A stretch of 52,460 nucleotides of DNA, taken from the NCBI GenBank assembly GCA_015068665.1, contig SVKB01000016.1, positions 1 to 52,460 on the forward strand, written 5' to 3'. How positions within the stretch are numbered: position 1 is the stretch's first letter; every line of letters begins with the position of its first letter. A program made the translations under genes and the position numbers. The stretch comes from Oscillospiraceae bacterium (GTDB lineage: Bacteria; Bacillota; Clostridia; UMGS1840; HGM11507). The notes beneath the pieces were generated by a model. The model ran no database searches. It saw only the letters and a list, made by a program, of their open reading frames with translations, and was not told where the DNA came from. This document shows positions 8,018-17,000 of the stretch, piece by piece.

Positions 8018-11000
8018 TTATTCAGCTGCAGCTGTTTCAAGGACGAAGCTGCGAACTTCGCCGTATACCGCAAAGTTTTTACCGTCTTTATCGGCATATA
8101 CAGCGTATGGACGTGTATAATAGGTTACTCCGTCTTTCAATCCTTTTTCAGCTTCAACATTATTACTGTGGATTAAAATACCGTATGCACCGTTTTCACT
8201 GATTTTTTCACTATCACCGACAGCATTCTTAACACCGCTTGTTGTAAGTCTGAAATCACCGTCTGTATGACTAATTAACACACCAAATCTTACAAGCTTA
8301 AGACCGGAAGCCTTTTCAGCCTTTGCGGCAACAAGCGCATATCTTGTATATGATTCTTCGCTAATGGTGATAGCATCGCCATCTGTAAACACTTTGTCAG
8401 ATGTACCGATACTCTCAGGAAGAACTGCTTCAATAGCTTCTTCAGCAAATGATATTACAATATCGCCATCTACTTCGATTGCAATTTCATCTTCATTTGT
8501 GAATGTACCAAGTGAGCCATTATTCTTGAATACTTCAACATTGTAGAATTCACTCGGAACAACGCTTATTACAAGACTGTCAAATCCCTTCTGAACATAG
8601 AATGAAGAAGCATCAATGTTTTTGATTTCAGATTCTGTGTTTACAACATTTGTTGAATCTACCGTTACAAGTGCAAAGTCTATTGCATCTTTATCTTCGT
8701 CAAGCTTGTTAGCTGTAAGCTGAGGATATTTAAAATCACCGGAAACTGAGTAAACAGTATCATCAATATCAATTGCTTTTAAGCCGTCTAAGGTTGTAAC
8801 AAATGTTGTTCCTGCAAGGGAGTCATTCGAATTTTCATCTGTTGAAAGATAGAAGTTACCTGAAATTACAAATGTATTTTCGTCTGTGTTGCTGCATTCA
8901 GCTGCATAAGCTGAAACACTTTCGTCCGTAAGATCGCAAACAGGATAATCTGCGTAAACTGCATTGTAGCAATTAATTACGCTGTATGCTCCCAGCTTAC
9001 CGGCTTGCCTTAGTGCAATACCGGCTGTTGTAGCTGCATTAAGTGTTCCTATATTATAACAGTTTTCATAAGTTGCCATATAATTTGCTGAAGGGTTACC
9101 ATTTTCGTCATAGACAATTGCATTATTCTTCAATGCATAATGGGATTGAATCAAGCCTGCAATACCTGATACAACTCCGTTGCGGTTGGTTGCGGTTATT
9201 GTTCCTGCATTAAATGAATTGGAAACACTACCGTATGTCCAGTAAACAATACCTGCTCCGAAATCATCTACATTAACATCACCGTAGTTTGCACATCCGT
9301 CAACAACTGTGGTGTTACTTATAACTCCGACAATACCACCGGCACGCTTAGCTGATATATTAGCATAGTTTACACAATTTGAGATTGTACCTGTTACAAA
9401 AGCTCTTCCTACAATACCGCCTGTCTGTTCTTTGCCATCAGCAGTAATTTCAACATAGTTTTTACAATTATCAATAGAAAATCCGGAACTTGTAGTTCCC
9501 ACAATACCGGCTGTATATGTTGCCCCACTGTTTATTTCACCTGTAACAGTAAGATTTTCTATTTTTCCTTTTAAATATCCGAATAAAGCACAGGTGGTTC
9601 CTGAATCCAATGTGATATTCACATCAATACTGTACCCGTTTCCGTTATAATTTCCGCTAAACTGTGTTTCACTTGTCGGACAAACAGGCTCGGTAATTCC
9701 TTCAATATTTGCAGTCTGGATAAAATACTCGGAAGGATAATCGGTTATCTTCATAAAGTCTTCTTTTGTTGCAATCTGATATGGAGATAATATTGTACCG
9801 TTACCATTTTCAAACGGTTTTTCAACAGCAATAGGCTGTTCATAAGGAATCTTTTTAAGCTCCGGATATTCATAAAGAGCATTATTACCTACCTGCCACT
9901 CAGAAGATGCAAAGGTTGTATCATCGGTAAGCAGTGTTTTCAAATCGTCTGATGTGATAGTTGTGCCACCGTTTGTAGGTGTTTTACCGCCTGTAACATC
10001 TATAGTGTAACAATTGGTAACATTAACTTCTGTTGTATCTACTTTTTTAGTATGCCATACTCTTAAGCCCGCATTTACTGAATCGTAGCAGTTGACAATA
10101 TTAGCTATTTTACCTCTTTCACTATAGCCGAACATAGTTCCTATATATGATGCTCCGCTGATTAAGCCTGCATTGAAACAGTTTTTAACATTATTGGTTG
10201 CACTGGTTGAACCGTATATACGGCCTGCAATACCGCCAACCTTGGATGCACCTGAAATATCTGCAGCATTATAAGAATATGTAATGCTTGAAGTACCGCA
10301 GATTGAACCTGAAATACCTCCGGTATTTGAACCTGTTCCATTTACAGGAGCTAAGTTTGCACAGTAAGAAATATTTCCATACTGGGAACCCGAAATACCG
10401 CCGGTTGCAGTTCCTGCTCCTCCCTCTATTATTCCGTAGTTTTTACAGTATGTAATTGTCTTTCCCTGATAACCTGCGATACCTCCGATGCTGGATGTAT
10501 CATGACCGTTAACTTTTCCGTAGTTCTCACAATAGGAAATAGTTGCATTGGAGGTATAACCACCTATACCTGCAACACCAACCATTCTTCCCGTTTTGTC
10601 GGCATCTGCTGTTTTGGATATTTCAGCTCTATTGATACAGTGTGATATGGTTGTTGCATTTGCATTAAGAGCGTAACCTACAATACCTGCGGTTGCATTA
10701 ACAAGTCTGTCTGTACCGTTATCATTAATGGAAAGTTCTTCCGCACCGCCGATTACCTTACCGGTGGTTGTAATGTATGAGATGCTTGCACCGTTAGTTG
10801 CGGCAAACATACCTGTAACAGGAAGTGTGGTATCTGTAATATTAAGATTAACTGTTTTGTGTGTATTATCCGCACCGTAATATGAACCGGTAAACGGATT
10901 TTCTGCAGTACCGATAGGATTTGTTAAAGCCTCGGTAATATCCGCTGTTTGCTTGTAATTAGCATCAAGAATATATCTTACATTGTTTAAATGAGTAATA

Positions 11001-12544
11001 TTTTGTACAAGATAAGGGTCACCCTCTTCACCTGTACCACCGCCAAATGCATAAGCAACACCCATTTCAACTTCTGCTCCTGCAACAACCGCTTTTACTA
11101 CGATTTTTTCAGCACCTGTTACAAGATACTCTGTTATATCGCATGACAAATCAGTAACAGCTTCTACAGCCAATGCATCAGCAACATATACATTATAACC
11201 TGTTGCGGACGGATAAGCTGTCCATTTTAAAAGATACGTCCCTTCTGATGAACTATACTCGGTATACACATTAGGTTCAACTACCTCATCAGGAATATTA
11301 AGAGCTGCTGCTGTGTATGGATTACCAACAAGACCCGGGAACGGATTTAAACTGTTTCCTGTTGTCCATACTGTTGAATCGGCAAAAACTTCATCAGTTG
11401 AGGCAATATCTACTAATTCGCTTTTTGAGACCTTAACAGAATCAACAAAAGTGGCATCTTCATCAACTGAATAGGAGTAAGCATTGGTTATCACCCTGTT
11501 TGCCACTGTAGATACATTTCCCCAACCGCCTATAACTCTGTCTATTCCTGTAGTATCATAAAATCCTGCAAATTCGTGACGGTTAGATGTCTTCACACCA
11601 CTGTCGCCGCTTGCATAAGCAGCTAAACCACCGTGGTATGTTGCATCCTTATATGTAACAACACCTGTATTATAATTGTTCTTTACAACATCATTTGTAA
11701 GATTCGGATACGTTGACCACATATGAATTCTTCCGGCAATACCGCCAACACGGTAAGCGGTAACCGCTCCCGCATTCCAGCAGTTCTGAAGAGAACCAAC
11801 GCTATCCTCTTTTAACTGGAAGTAACCTACAAGACCTCCAACATAGTCAGTTGTACCGGAATTATTGGTAACAACATTTCCCTGATTTGAGCAGCCGATA
11901 ACATCCGACTTGATAGCCAGACCAATAAGACCGCCCATATGGTATTTAGTTGAGGCTTCAGCACCTGTTGTGCTTTCGGTAACTGTTGCATAGTTATGAC
12001 AGTTTTTAACTGTTGCACCGGTTTCGGCACGGGCTACTATACTGCCTATGTAGGGACCTGCCGAGGAAGCTCTGCAGGTAACCGAGCCGGTAAGAGAAAT
12101 ATTTGATACTTCCCCGCCTACCACATAAGGGAATAAACCGCAGTTAGCCTGTGTTGTATTGATGGTAGCATCAATGTTTTTAACGGAATATGTTATCTCA
12201 CTTCCGTTCTTATCTCCACCGCGGTAAATGCCTTTAAACGCAGTAGAGTATGCACAGGAAACAAATAATGTACTGTTGTCTTCACCATTTAAGTCAAGAT
12301 CTTTTGTCTGAAGATAGTAAAGACCGGCACCGTCATCACCGTGAGTAATACTCTTTGTGGTAGAAGCCGAACCGAAAATTGCAATAAACTTTTCAGGTGT
12401 GTCTATAATAAACGGGTCTGCTTCGGTACCCGTACCTGTAACTCCTATTGAAGATAAATCAGCGGCGAATACACCAATTGATATTCCTCCAATACAAGTA
12501 AGGATTATAGACAAACTGATTAAAAATGCCAGTAGTCTTTTCAT
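8018..12544 (-). CDS. Giant secreted GLUG-repeat protein B (1508 aa)
   Basis: This is a paralogue of protein A. It has a signal peptide (MKRLLAFLISLSIILTC..., probable cleavage after VFA), GLUG-repeat blocks starting near residues 33, 503 and 910, a fibronectin-III-like stretch near 415-495, and the shared C-terminal domain at about 1375-1508. The final 135 residues differ from protein A at only three positions. The repeat regions differ much more and B has fewer blocks. This suggests a recent duplication or gene conversion of the 3' end together with the peptide gene. The ribosome binding site is AAAGGATG, and the leader at 12588-12637 is shared with gene A. I see no anchoring motif or catalytic site. 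Confidence 0.85.
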   Translation of the reverse strand: MKRLLAFLISLSIILTCIGGISIGVFAADLSSIGVTGTGTEADPFIIDTPEKFIAIFGSASTTKSITHGDDGAGLYYLQTKDLDLNGEDNSTLFVSCAYSTAFKGIYRGGDKNGSEITYSVKNIDATINTTQANCGLFPYVVGGEVSNISLTGSVTCRASSAGPYIGSIVARAETGATVKNCHNYATVTESTTGAEASTKYHMGGLIGLAIKSDVIGCSNQGNVVTNNSGTTDYVGGLVGYFQLKEDSVGSLQNCWNAGAVTAYRVGGIAGRIHMWSTYPNLTNDVVKNNYNTGVVTYKDATYHGGLAAYASGDSGVKTSNRHEFAGFYDTTGIDRVIGGWGNVSTVANRVITNAYSYSVDEDATFVDSVKVSKSELVDIASTDEVFADSTVWTTGNSLNPFPGLVGNPYTAAALNIPDEVVEPNVYTEYSSSEGTYLLKWTAYPSATGYNVYVADALAVEAVTDLSCDITEYLVTGAEKIVVKAVVAGAEVEMGVAYAFGGGTGEEGDPYLVQNITHLNNVRYILDANYKQTADITEALTNPIGTAENPFTGSYYGADNTHKTVNLNITDTTLPVTGMFAATNGASISYITTTGKVIGGAEELSINDNGTDRLVNATAGIVGYALNANATTISHCINRAEISKTADADKTGRMVGVAGIGGYTSNATISYCENYGKVNGHDTSSIGGIAGYQGKTITYCKNYGIIEGGAGTATGGISGSQYGNISYCANLAPVNGTGSNTGGISGSICGTSSITYSYNAADISGASKVGGIAGRIYGSTSATNNVKNCFNAGLISGASYIGTMFGYSERGKIANIVNCYDSVNAGLRVWHTKKVDTTEVNVTNCYTIDVTGGKTPTNGGTTITSDDLKTLLTDDTTFASSEWQVGNNALYEYPELKKIPYEQPIAVEKPFENGNGTILSPYQIATKEDFMKITDYPSEYFIQTANIEGITEPVCPTSETQFSGNYNGNGYSIDVNITLDSGTTCALFGYLKGKIENLTVTGEINSGATYTAGIVGTTSSGFSIDNCKNYVEITADGKEQTGGIVGRAFVTGTISNCVNYANISAKRAGGIVGVISNTTVVDGCANYGDVNVDDFGAGIVYWTYGSVSNSFNAGTITATNRNGVVSGIAGLIQSHYALKNNAIVYDENGNPSANYMATYENCYNIGTLNAATTAGIALRQAGKLGAYSVINCYNAVYADYPVCDLTDESVSAYAAECSNTDENTFVISGNFYLSTDENSNDSLAGTTFVTTLDGLKAIDIDDTVYSVSGDFKYPQLTANKLDEDKDAIDFALVTVDSTNVVNTESEIKNIDASSFYVQKGFDSLVISVVPSEFYNVEVFKNNGSLGTFTNEDEIAIEVDGDIVISFAEEAIEAVLPESIGTSDKVFTDGDAITISEESYTRYALVAAKAEKASGLKLVRFGVLISHTDGDFRLTTSGVKNAVGDSEKISENGAYGILIHSNNVEAEKGLKDGVTYYTRPYAVYADKDGKNFAVYGEVRSFVLETAAAE

Positions 12545-12587
12545 GTTTTAAACATCCTTTCTTTATATTATTTTTTATAAACATATA

Positions 12588-12637
12588 AAGGTGCCGTTAA
12601 TCCGGATTTGTTACATTCGCGAAATTTAAGGGCACTT
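12588..12637 (-). promoter_or_regulatory. Structured 5' leader of GLUG gene B
   Basis: This is a near-identical copy of the leader of gene A (AAGTGCC/GGCACCTT arms, TTCGCGAA and ATCCGGAT inside). Its upstream side abuts a decayed gene instead of the clean promoter seen for A. Only a weak TTATGA-18-TAATAT pair is visible, within the remnant. Gene B may therefore be expressed differently from A. Confidence 0.55.
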
Positions 12638-12902
12638 CTTATATTAACCTGAGTTTTTGAGTTATCATAAAGTCTGAAATAAACCGTTTCCTTTATTTCC
12701 TTTGCCATTCCGTCAAGGGTAAGCTCATAATTATTATACGCCTTAACGGGAATATATCCGCTTCTGACACCAAAGGCAGATGTAGCAGAATCATCCCATA
12801 TTCTTACTGAAAAACAATATTTTCGGAAGTCGCAAAGCTTATCACACCGGTCACTGATAAGCTTAAAGAAATTGCAATTATATATGCCAGTAATCTTTTC
12901 AC
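12638..12902 (-). pseudogene. Remnant of a secreted carbohydrate-binding protein
   Basis: A good ribosome binding site (GAAGGAG) and a GTG at 12902 start a typical signal peptide, VKRLLAYIIAISLSLSVTGV. The frame stops at TAA (12804-12806) after 32 codons. Reading continues in another frame as RIWDDSATSAFGVRSGYIPV and onward to YFRLYDNSKTQ. This resembles the second carbohydrate-binding domain of the lyase at 23227-26463 (GIRSGDYINIKEFNKYRL, VYLRIYDKDKKQ). The 3' end is lost where the leader of gene B begins. One frameshift and one truncation are visible. Confidence 0.7.
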
Positions 12903-13002
12903 TTAAAATTACTCCTTCATCCTTTTTATAACTAAAGTATAATATACATGCGGCGAATTGAAAATGGACAATATTATCATTTTTTTGTACAATCTTGACC
13001 TG

Positions 13003-13068
13003 CTATTTTCTTCGGTATTCAGAGGGATTTTTTCCCATCTATCTTTTAAATGCCGAGGAAAAGTAGCC
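13003..13068 (-). pseudogene. C-terminal remnant of an AraC-family regulator
   Basis: Twenty-two codons read GYFSSAFKR-stop-MGKNPSEYRRK-stop. This is the recognisable end of the second helix-turn-helix of an AraC-type activator; compare YYFSNAFKKATGLSPSSYRE in the intact regulator at 26624-27439. One in-frame TAG interrupts it, and everything upstream has been replaced by repeat sequence. It lies upstream of, and in the same direction as, the decayed carbohydrate-binding gene. Confidence 0.65.
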
Positions 13069-13138
13069 TTGCGCCCATAAGCCCGCAGGCGTATTAAGAT
13101 ACGTCAAGGTTTTTTTAGGTTCAATATACACTTTTTTT

Positions 13139-13409
13139 ACGCTTTTTTTGATATTGGTGGCTCGATGCCGCCAATATCAAACGAAAGATAAGAAAAATTT
13201 CCTGGAATAAATGAAAAATACCCGAAGGTGTATGAGATACATCGAGAGGTGTTTTTCATTTATAACGCAAAGCTTTTAAAATCATAAATTTGCTTGCAAA
13301 TTTATACCTTAATATAGTAATATACACTACAAAAAAATGTGCCTACCATTCGGTAAGCACATTATTTTTTTATCTATCCCCTGCTTTGCGTGGTTTGTTG
13401 ATTTTACGC
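13139..13409. repeat. Modular hairpin element, copy c
   Basis: A complete copy. Hairpin 1 is TTGATATTGG/CCAATATCAA with loop GGCTCGATGCC. Stem II is ATAAATGAAAAA/TTTTTCATTTAT around the core CCGAAGGTGTATgagATACATCGAG. Stem III is CGCAAAGC/GCTTTGCG, enclosing AAATTTGC/GCAAATTT and the AATGTGC/GCACATT terminator-like hairpin. Bases 13069-13138 hold another, degenerate core (GGCGTAT...ATACGTC). Confidence 0.8.
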
Positions 13410-13526
13410 TTTTTTTGATATTGGTGGCTCGATGCCGCCAATATCAAACGAAAAGCAGGAAAAATTTCTTGGATTGGATGAATTTAGCCTTAAAGGTGGA
13501 ACCCGAAGCTGTATGAGATACAGCTG

Positions 13527-13708
13527 CAGCCATCTAAGAGCTATCCAAATCCGTCTATATCACTTAAAAATAGGCTTTTTCTTCGTTGTCACCTTTGGTA
13601 TACCTCGTATTACCAAAGCCTTCCGCCTTGAAAAATCACAATTTTAAAGCGATATAGGTTCCGTTGGAATTTTTTAAAAAACGAATTTTGATAACTCTCA
13701 GATGGCTG
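13527..13708 (+). repeat. R1 repeat, second complete copy (182 bp)
   Basis: Same length, same terminal inverted repeats (CAGCCATCTAAGAG..., ...CTCTCAGATGGCTG) and nearly the same interior as 7230-7411. It lies at the same site of the surrounding modular element, just after the core hairpin. Confidence 0.75.
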
Positions 13709-13780
13709 AATTCATTCAAAGCGCAAAAATAAATTTCATAATTCGCTTTGCGAATTATACCTTATTTATTATAGTTAAAA

Positions 13781-13815
13781 ATTAAGGTATCTATATATAA
13801 CATAGATACCTTAAT
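13781..13815 (-). terminator. Terminator beyond peptide gene 3
   Basis: ATTAAGGTATCTAT and ATAGATACCTTAAT form a perfect 14-bp stem with a seven-base loop. In the minus direction a short T-run follows. It lies about 50 bp downstream of the third peptide gene, in the slot where other copies of the repeat carry AATGTGC/GCACATT. Confidence 0.75.
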
Positions 13816-13864
13816 GATTATATTATTCTTTTTTTGCGCGGTCCGGGAAATTTTAACGCTTTTC

Positions 13865-14008
13865 CTATTCGCTGATGTATTCGAATGTGGTAATATTTGA
13901 ATCTGCACTCAATTCATTACCCATCATCCAGTCCTCAAGTCCTGCCGCAATCGTAACTTCAGGAGCGATTTTTAATACATCGATACTTGGTTTAATATAA
14001 TTTTTCAT
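13865..14008 (-). CDS. 47-aa conserved peptide, copy 3
   Basis: Third copy of the 47-residue peptide. It is identical to copy 1 except Lys for Arg at residue 13, although the Thr-Ile-Ala codons in the middle, a Gly, a Phe, an Ile and the final Glu codon all use different third bases. The ATG follows an AGGAGG site and starts 18 bp after the stop of the 1609-aa protein. That protein is the most diverged of the three large ones, so the peptide is better conserved than its partner. Confidence 0.8.
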   Translation of the reverse strand: MKNYIKPSIDVLKIAPEVTIAAGLEDWMMGNELSADSNITTFEYISE

Positions 14009-14026
14009 ATCTAAATCCTCCTTTTA

Positions 14027-17000
14027 TTATTCTGCAACAGCCGGAGCTGCAGTAAGTACAAAGCTCTGGATTTCACCGTATACTGTATATTCTACACCAT
14101 CTTTATCTACATATATTGCGTATGGACGGGTGAAATATTCCTTACCGTCTTTTAAGCCCTTTTCAGCATCTTTGCTGTAAATTAAAATTCCGTACCAGCC
14201 GTTTTTATTGATTTTATTCACATCTGCAGGAGCCTTTACACTTGTATTTTCAAGTGTGAACTCGGCATAGGTTCTGTTAATTAAAGCACCGAATTCCTTA
14301 AGTTTTAAGCCGGCAGCTTTGCCAACCTTACCTGCAACAATAGCAAATCTCTGGTAGGTTTCATCACCAACTGTTAATTCGTCTCCCGATACTGTTGTAT
14401 AAACCTTATCGGCAGTAACTATCTCAGAAGGTTCCGAAGCTTCAATTGCCTCTTCTGTTGCTGAGATAACTGTATCAGCATTAACTTCTACAAGAATTTC
14501 CGCAGCTTCTTCAAATACTCCAAGTGAACCTGCACCTTTGAATACTTCCACTGAATAAAATTCATCCGGAGTAACAACAACTGAAAGCTCATCCCCGGCT
14601 TTAACAAAGGATGCTTTATCAAAATACTTAAATGCAACTGATGTAGTTGTAAGTGCCGAAGTATCTGTTGATATTACAACAAAAGCAATGTCATCATAAT
14701 CAGCTTCAATTTTATTGTTTGTTAACTGAGGATATTTGTAATCCCCTGATACTGAATATGCAGTACTGTTTGCAAACACGATATTCTCAAGTGCATCCGG
14801 TGTTGTAACCTTTACAGCACCTGCGTGAACGCTTTCGCCCTCAGTATCCGCTGTTAAGTAGAAGCAATCTTTAACACCGGTGTTTTGAGAATATGTTGTA
14901 TTGAATCCAGTTACAAATTCATCTGTTAAATCGCAGATAGGATAATCAGCGTCAACTGCATTATAGCATCCTTCTACAGTATAACTACCGTCTCTGCCTG
15001 TTCCTCTTGCGGCAATACCGTAAGTTTCAGGAGCAACAAGTGTACCCGAATTGTAGCAGTCTTTAATAACTGACATATTCTGAGGCTTACCTGTTGAGCT
15101 GAAGTTAGACTGCAGCTGTCCTACAATACCCATAGCACAGTTTAGCGATACGATTTTACCAACATTAAAGCATTCGGTCATACCGTTATATGACCATGCA
15201 CTGATACCTGCGGCAAAGGAATCCCCTTCTATTGTTCCGTAGTTACCACATTTTGATAAGGTTGTTGAACCGCTAAGAACACCTGTGATACCTGATGCAG
15301 TAGTTGCACCCTTAATACTACCATAGTTGTAACATTCGGTAATTGTACCCTTCTTATATGTTCTTCCTGCAATACCGGCAACTTCCCTTTTGTCACTTAC
15401 AACTGAGGCATAATTTGTAAGACCTGTCAGTGTGAAGCCGTTGGAAACAACAACACCAACTATAGCTCCGGTGTTTGCACTGTGGCTCTCAACAGAGCCG
15501 GTTACTGTTAAATCCTTAATAACAACGGCGCCACCGATATACGGGAACAAGCCCGTACCAACAGAATCGCTTGATAAACCGGATTCTTCACCAACTATTT
15601 CAACATCAATTGAATAACCTGCACCGTTGTATGAACCTGTGAAAGGATTATCTATTGTAAATCCAATCTGTGCGGTTACACCTGTAATGTTTCCGCCCTG
15701 AACGAAATGTGCATCAGGATAATCCTTGATTTTTGAAAGTTCTTCGGCAGATGAGACAACATAAGGATCACTTTCGGAACCAACACCGCCACCTGCAAAT
15801 ATTGCTGCAAATTCAATTTCTTCTGATTCATACTCTTCCGAGTCTATTGCAACAACCTTGATTGTAACTGCTTTTCCTATAATCCCTGAAGTAATATCAA
15901 GTGATTTTGAAGTTATGATATCTCCAAACTGAACACCGTCAATCAATACTTTATAACCGGTTGAAGGTTCAGCCTTTGAATCCCATGATAAGGTATATGC
16001 GCCCTCAACTCTTTCCACTGCTAAACCATAAGGAACAGGAGTTAACTTAACGTCATAAACGTTTCCGACAATCTGAGGATACGAATATCCGTTTTCTGAT
16101 GCTGCCCATACTTCAGTATCATTAAATACTGAGCCTTCCTTATTTGTTAAATCAATTAACTCTTCTTCGGAAATCATTGTATATCCCGATTCAGCAGAGG
16201 CAAGCTCGGATGCATTATAGGAGTCGGATATTGTAACAGGAGTGCTGCTTGTACCGCCACTCCAATTTACGCAGCTTGCGTTATAAGGAAGTGTTGAATA
16301 GCAACCTGATATTACAACTCCGCCGTCGTTTGCATAGTCAGTTTTTCTGTATGTAGAGCCAATGAATGAGCCGTTTGCAACATTTGCGGTTGTTGTAGTT
16401 AATTCACCTATTGCAAAAGAATTTTTAATTTCGTAAGCCGCCATACCCTCGCTGCTTGCAGTTTCTTTCCAGATATAACCAACCAAACCGCCGTTTCTTG
16501 TTTTAAGGTAAGAAATTTCTCCCGCATTAAAGCTGTTATATATACCAAATGTGCCTGATGGCTTTAATACCTTGGTAAAGCCTAATATACCACCTGCATA
16601 AGAGTGATTGTCTGCGTATGTGGAAACAACTTTACCTAAATTCTTACAGTAAGAAATTCTTGAGTTGAATGCCGAGCCTGCAATACCTGCAACATACTGA
16701 TTGGATGCATTAACTGTACCTGTGTTGACACAGCTTATAATATCTATTTCGGATTCGAATTTAGCAGTATCGTAGTTACTGCCCCCAAGAATACCGCCAA
16801 CATAGTTAGCACCGATTATTTCGCCGCTGTTTTTACTGTTTTTAATAATAAGGTTTGAATAATTATCGGCACCGGTTTGTTGTGCACAACCGATAATACC
16901 TCCAACATAACCTTTTGTGGATTCTACCTTACCTTCGTTAATACAGCTGTCAATAGTAAATGTGAAGTTGGTATTTGTCCAACCGGTAAAGGTACCTACA

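Larger units (their letters stand above)
13406..13859. repeat. Modular hairpin element, copy d, carrying R1
   Basis: Hairpin 1 matches copy b. Stem II is GATGAATTTAGCC with GGCTGAATTCATTC, and the core hairpin is GCTGTATgagATACAGC. Stem III has changed on both sides to GCGCAAAAA (13721-13729) and TTTTTGCGC (13831-13839). A full R1 repeat (13527-13708) sits inside stem II. The inner terminator hairpin is unrelated in sequence to that of the other copies. Confidence 0.8.
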
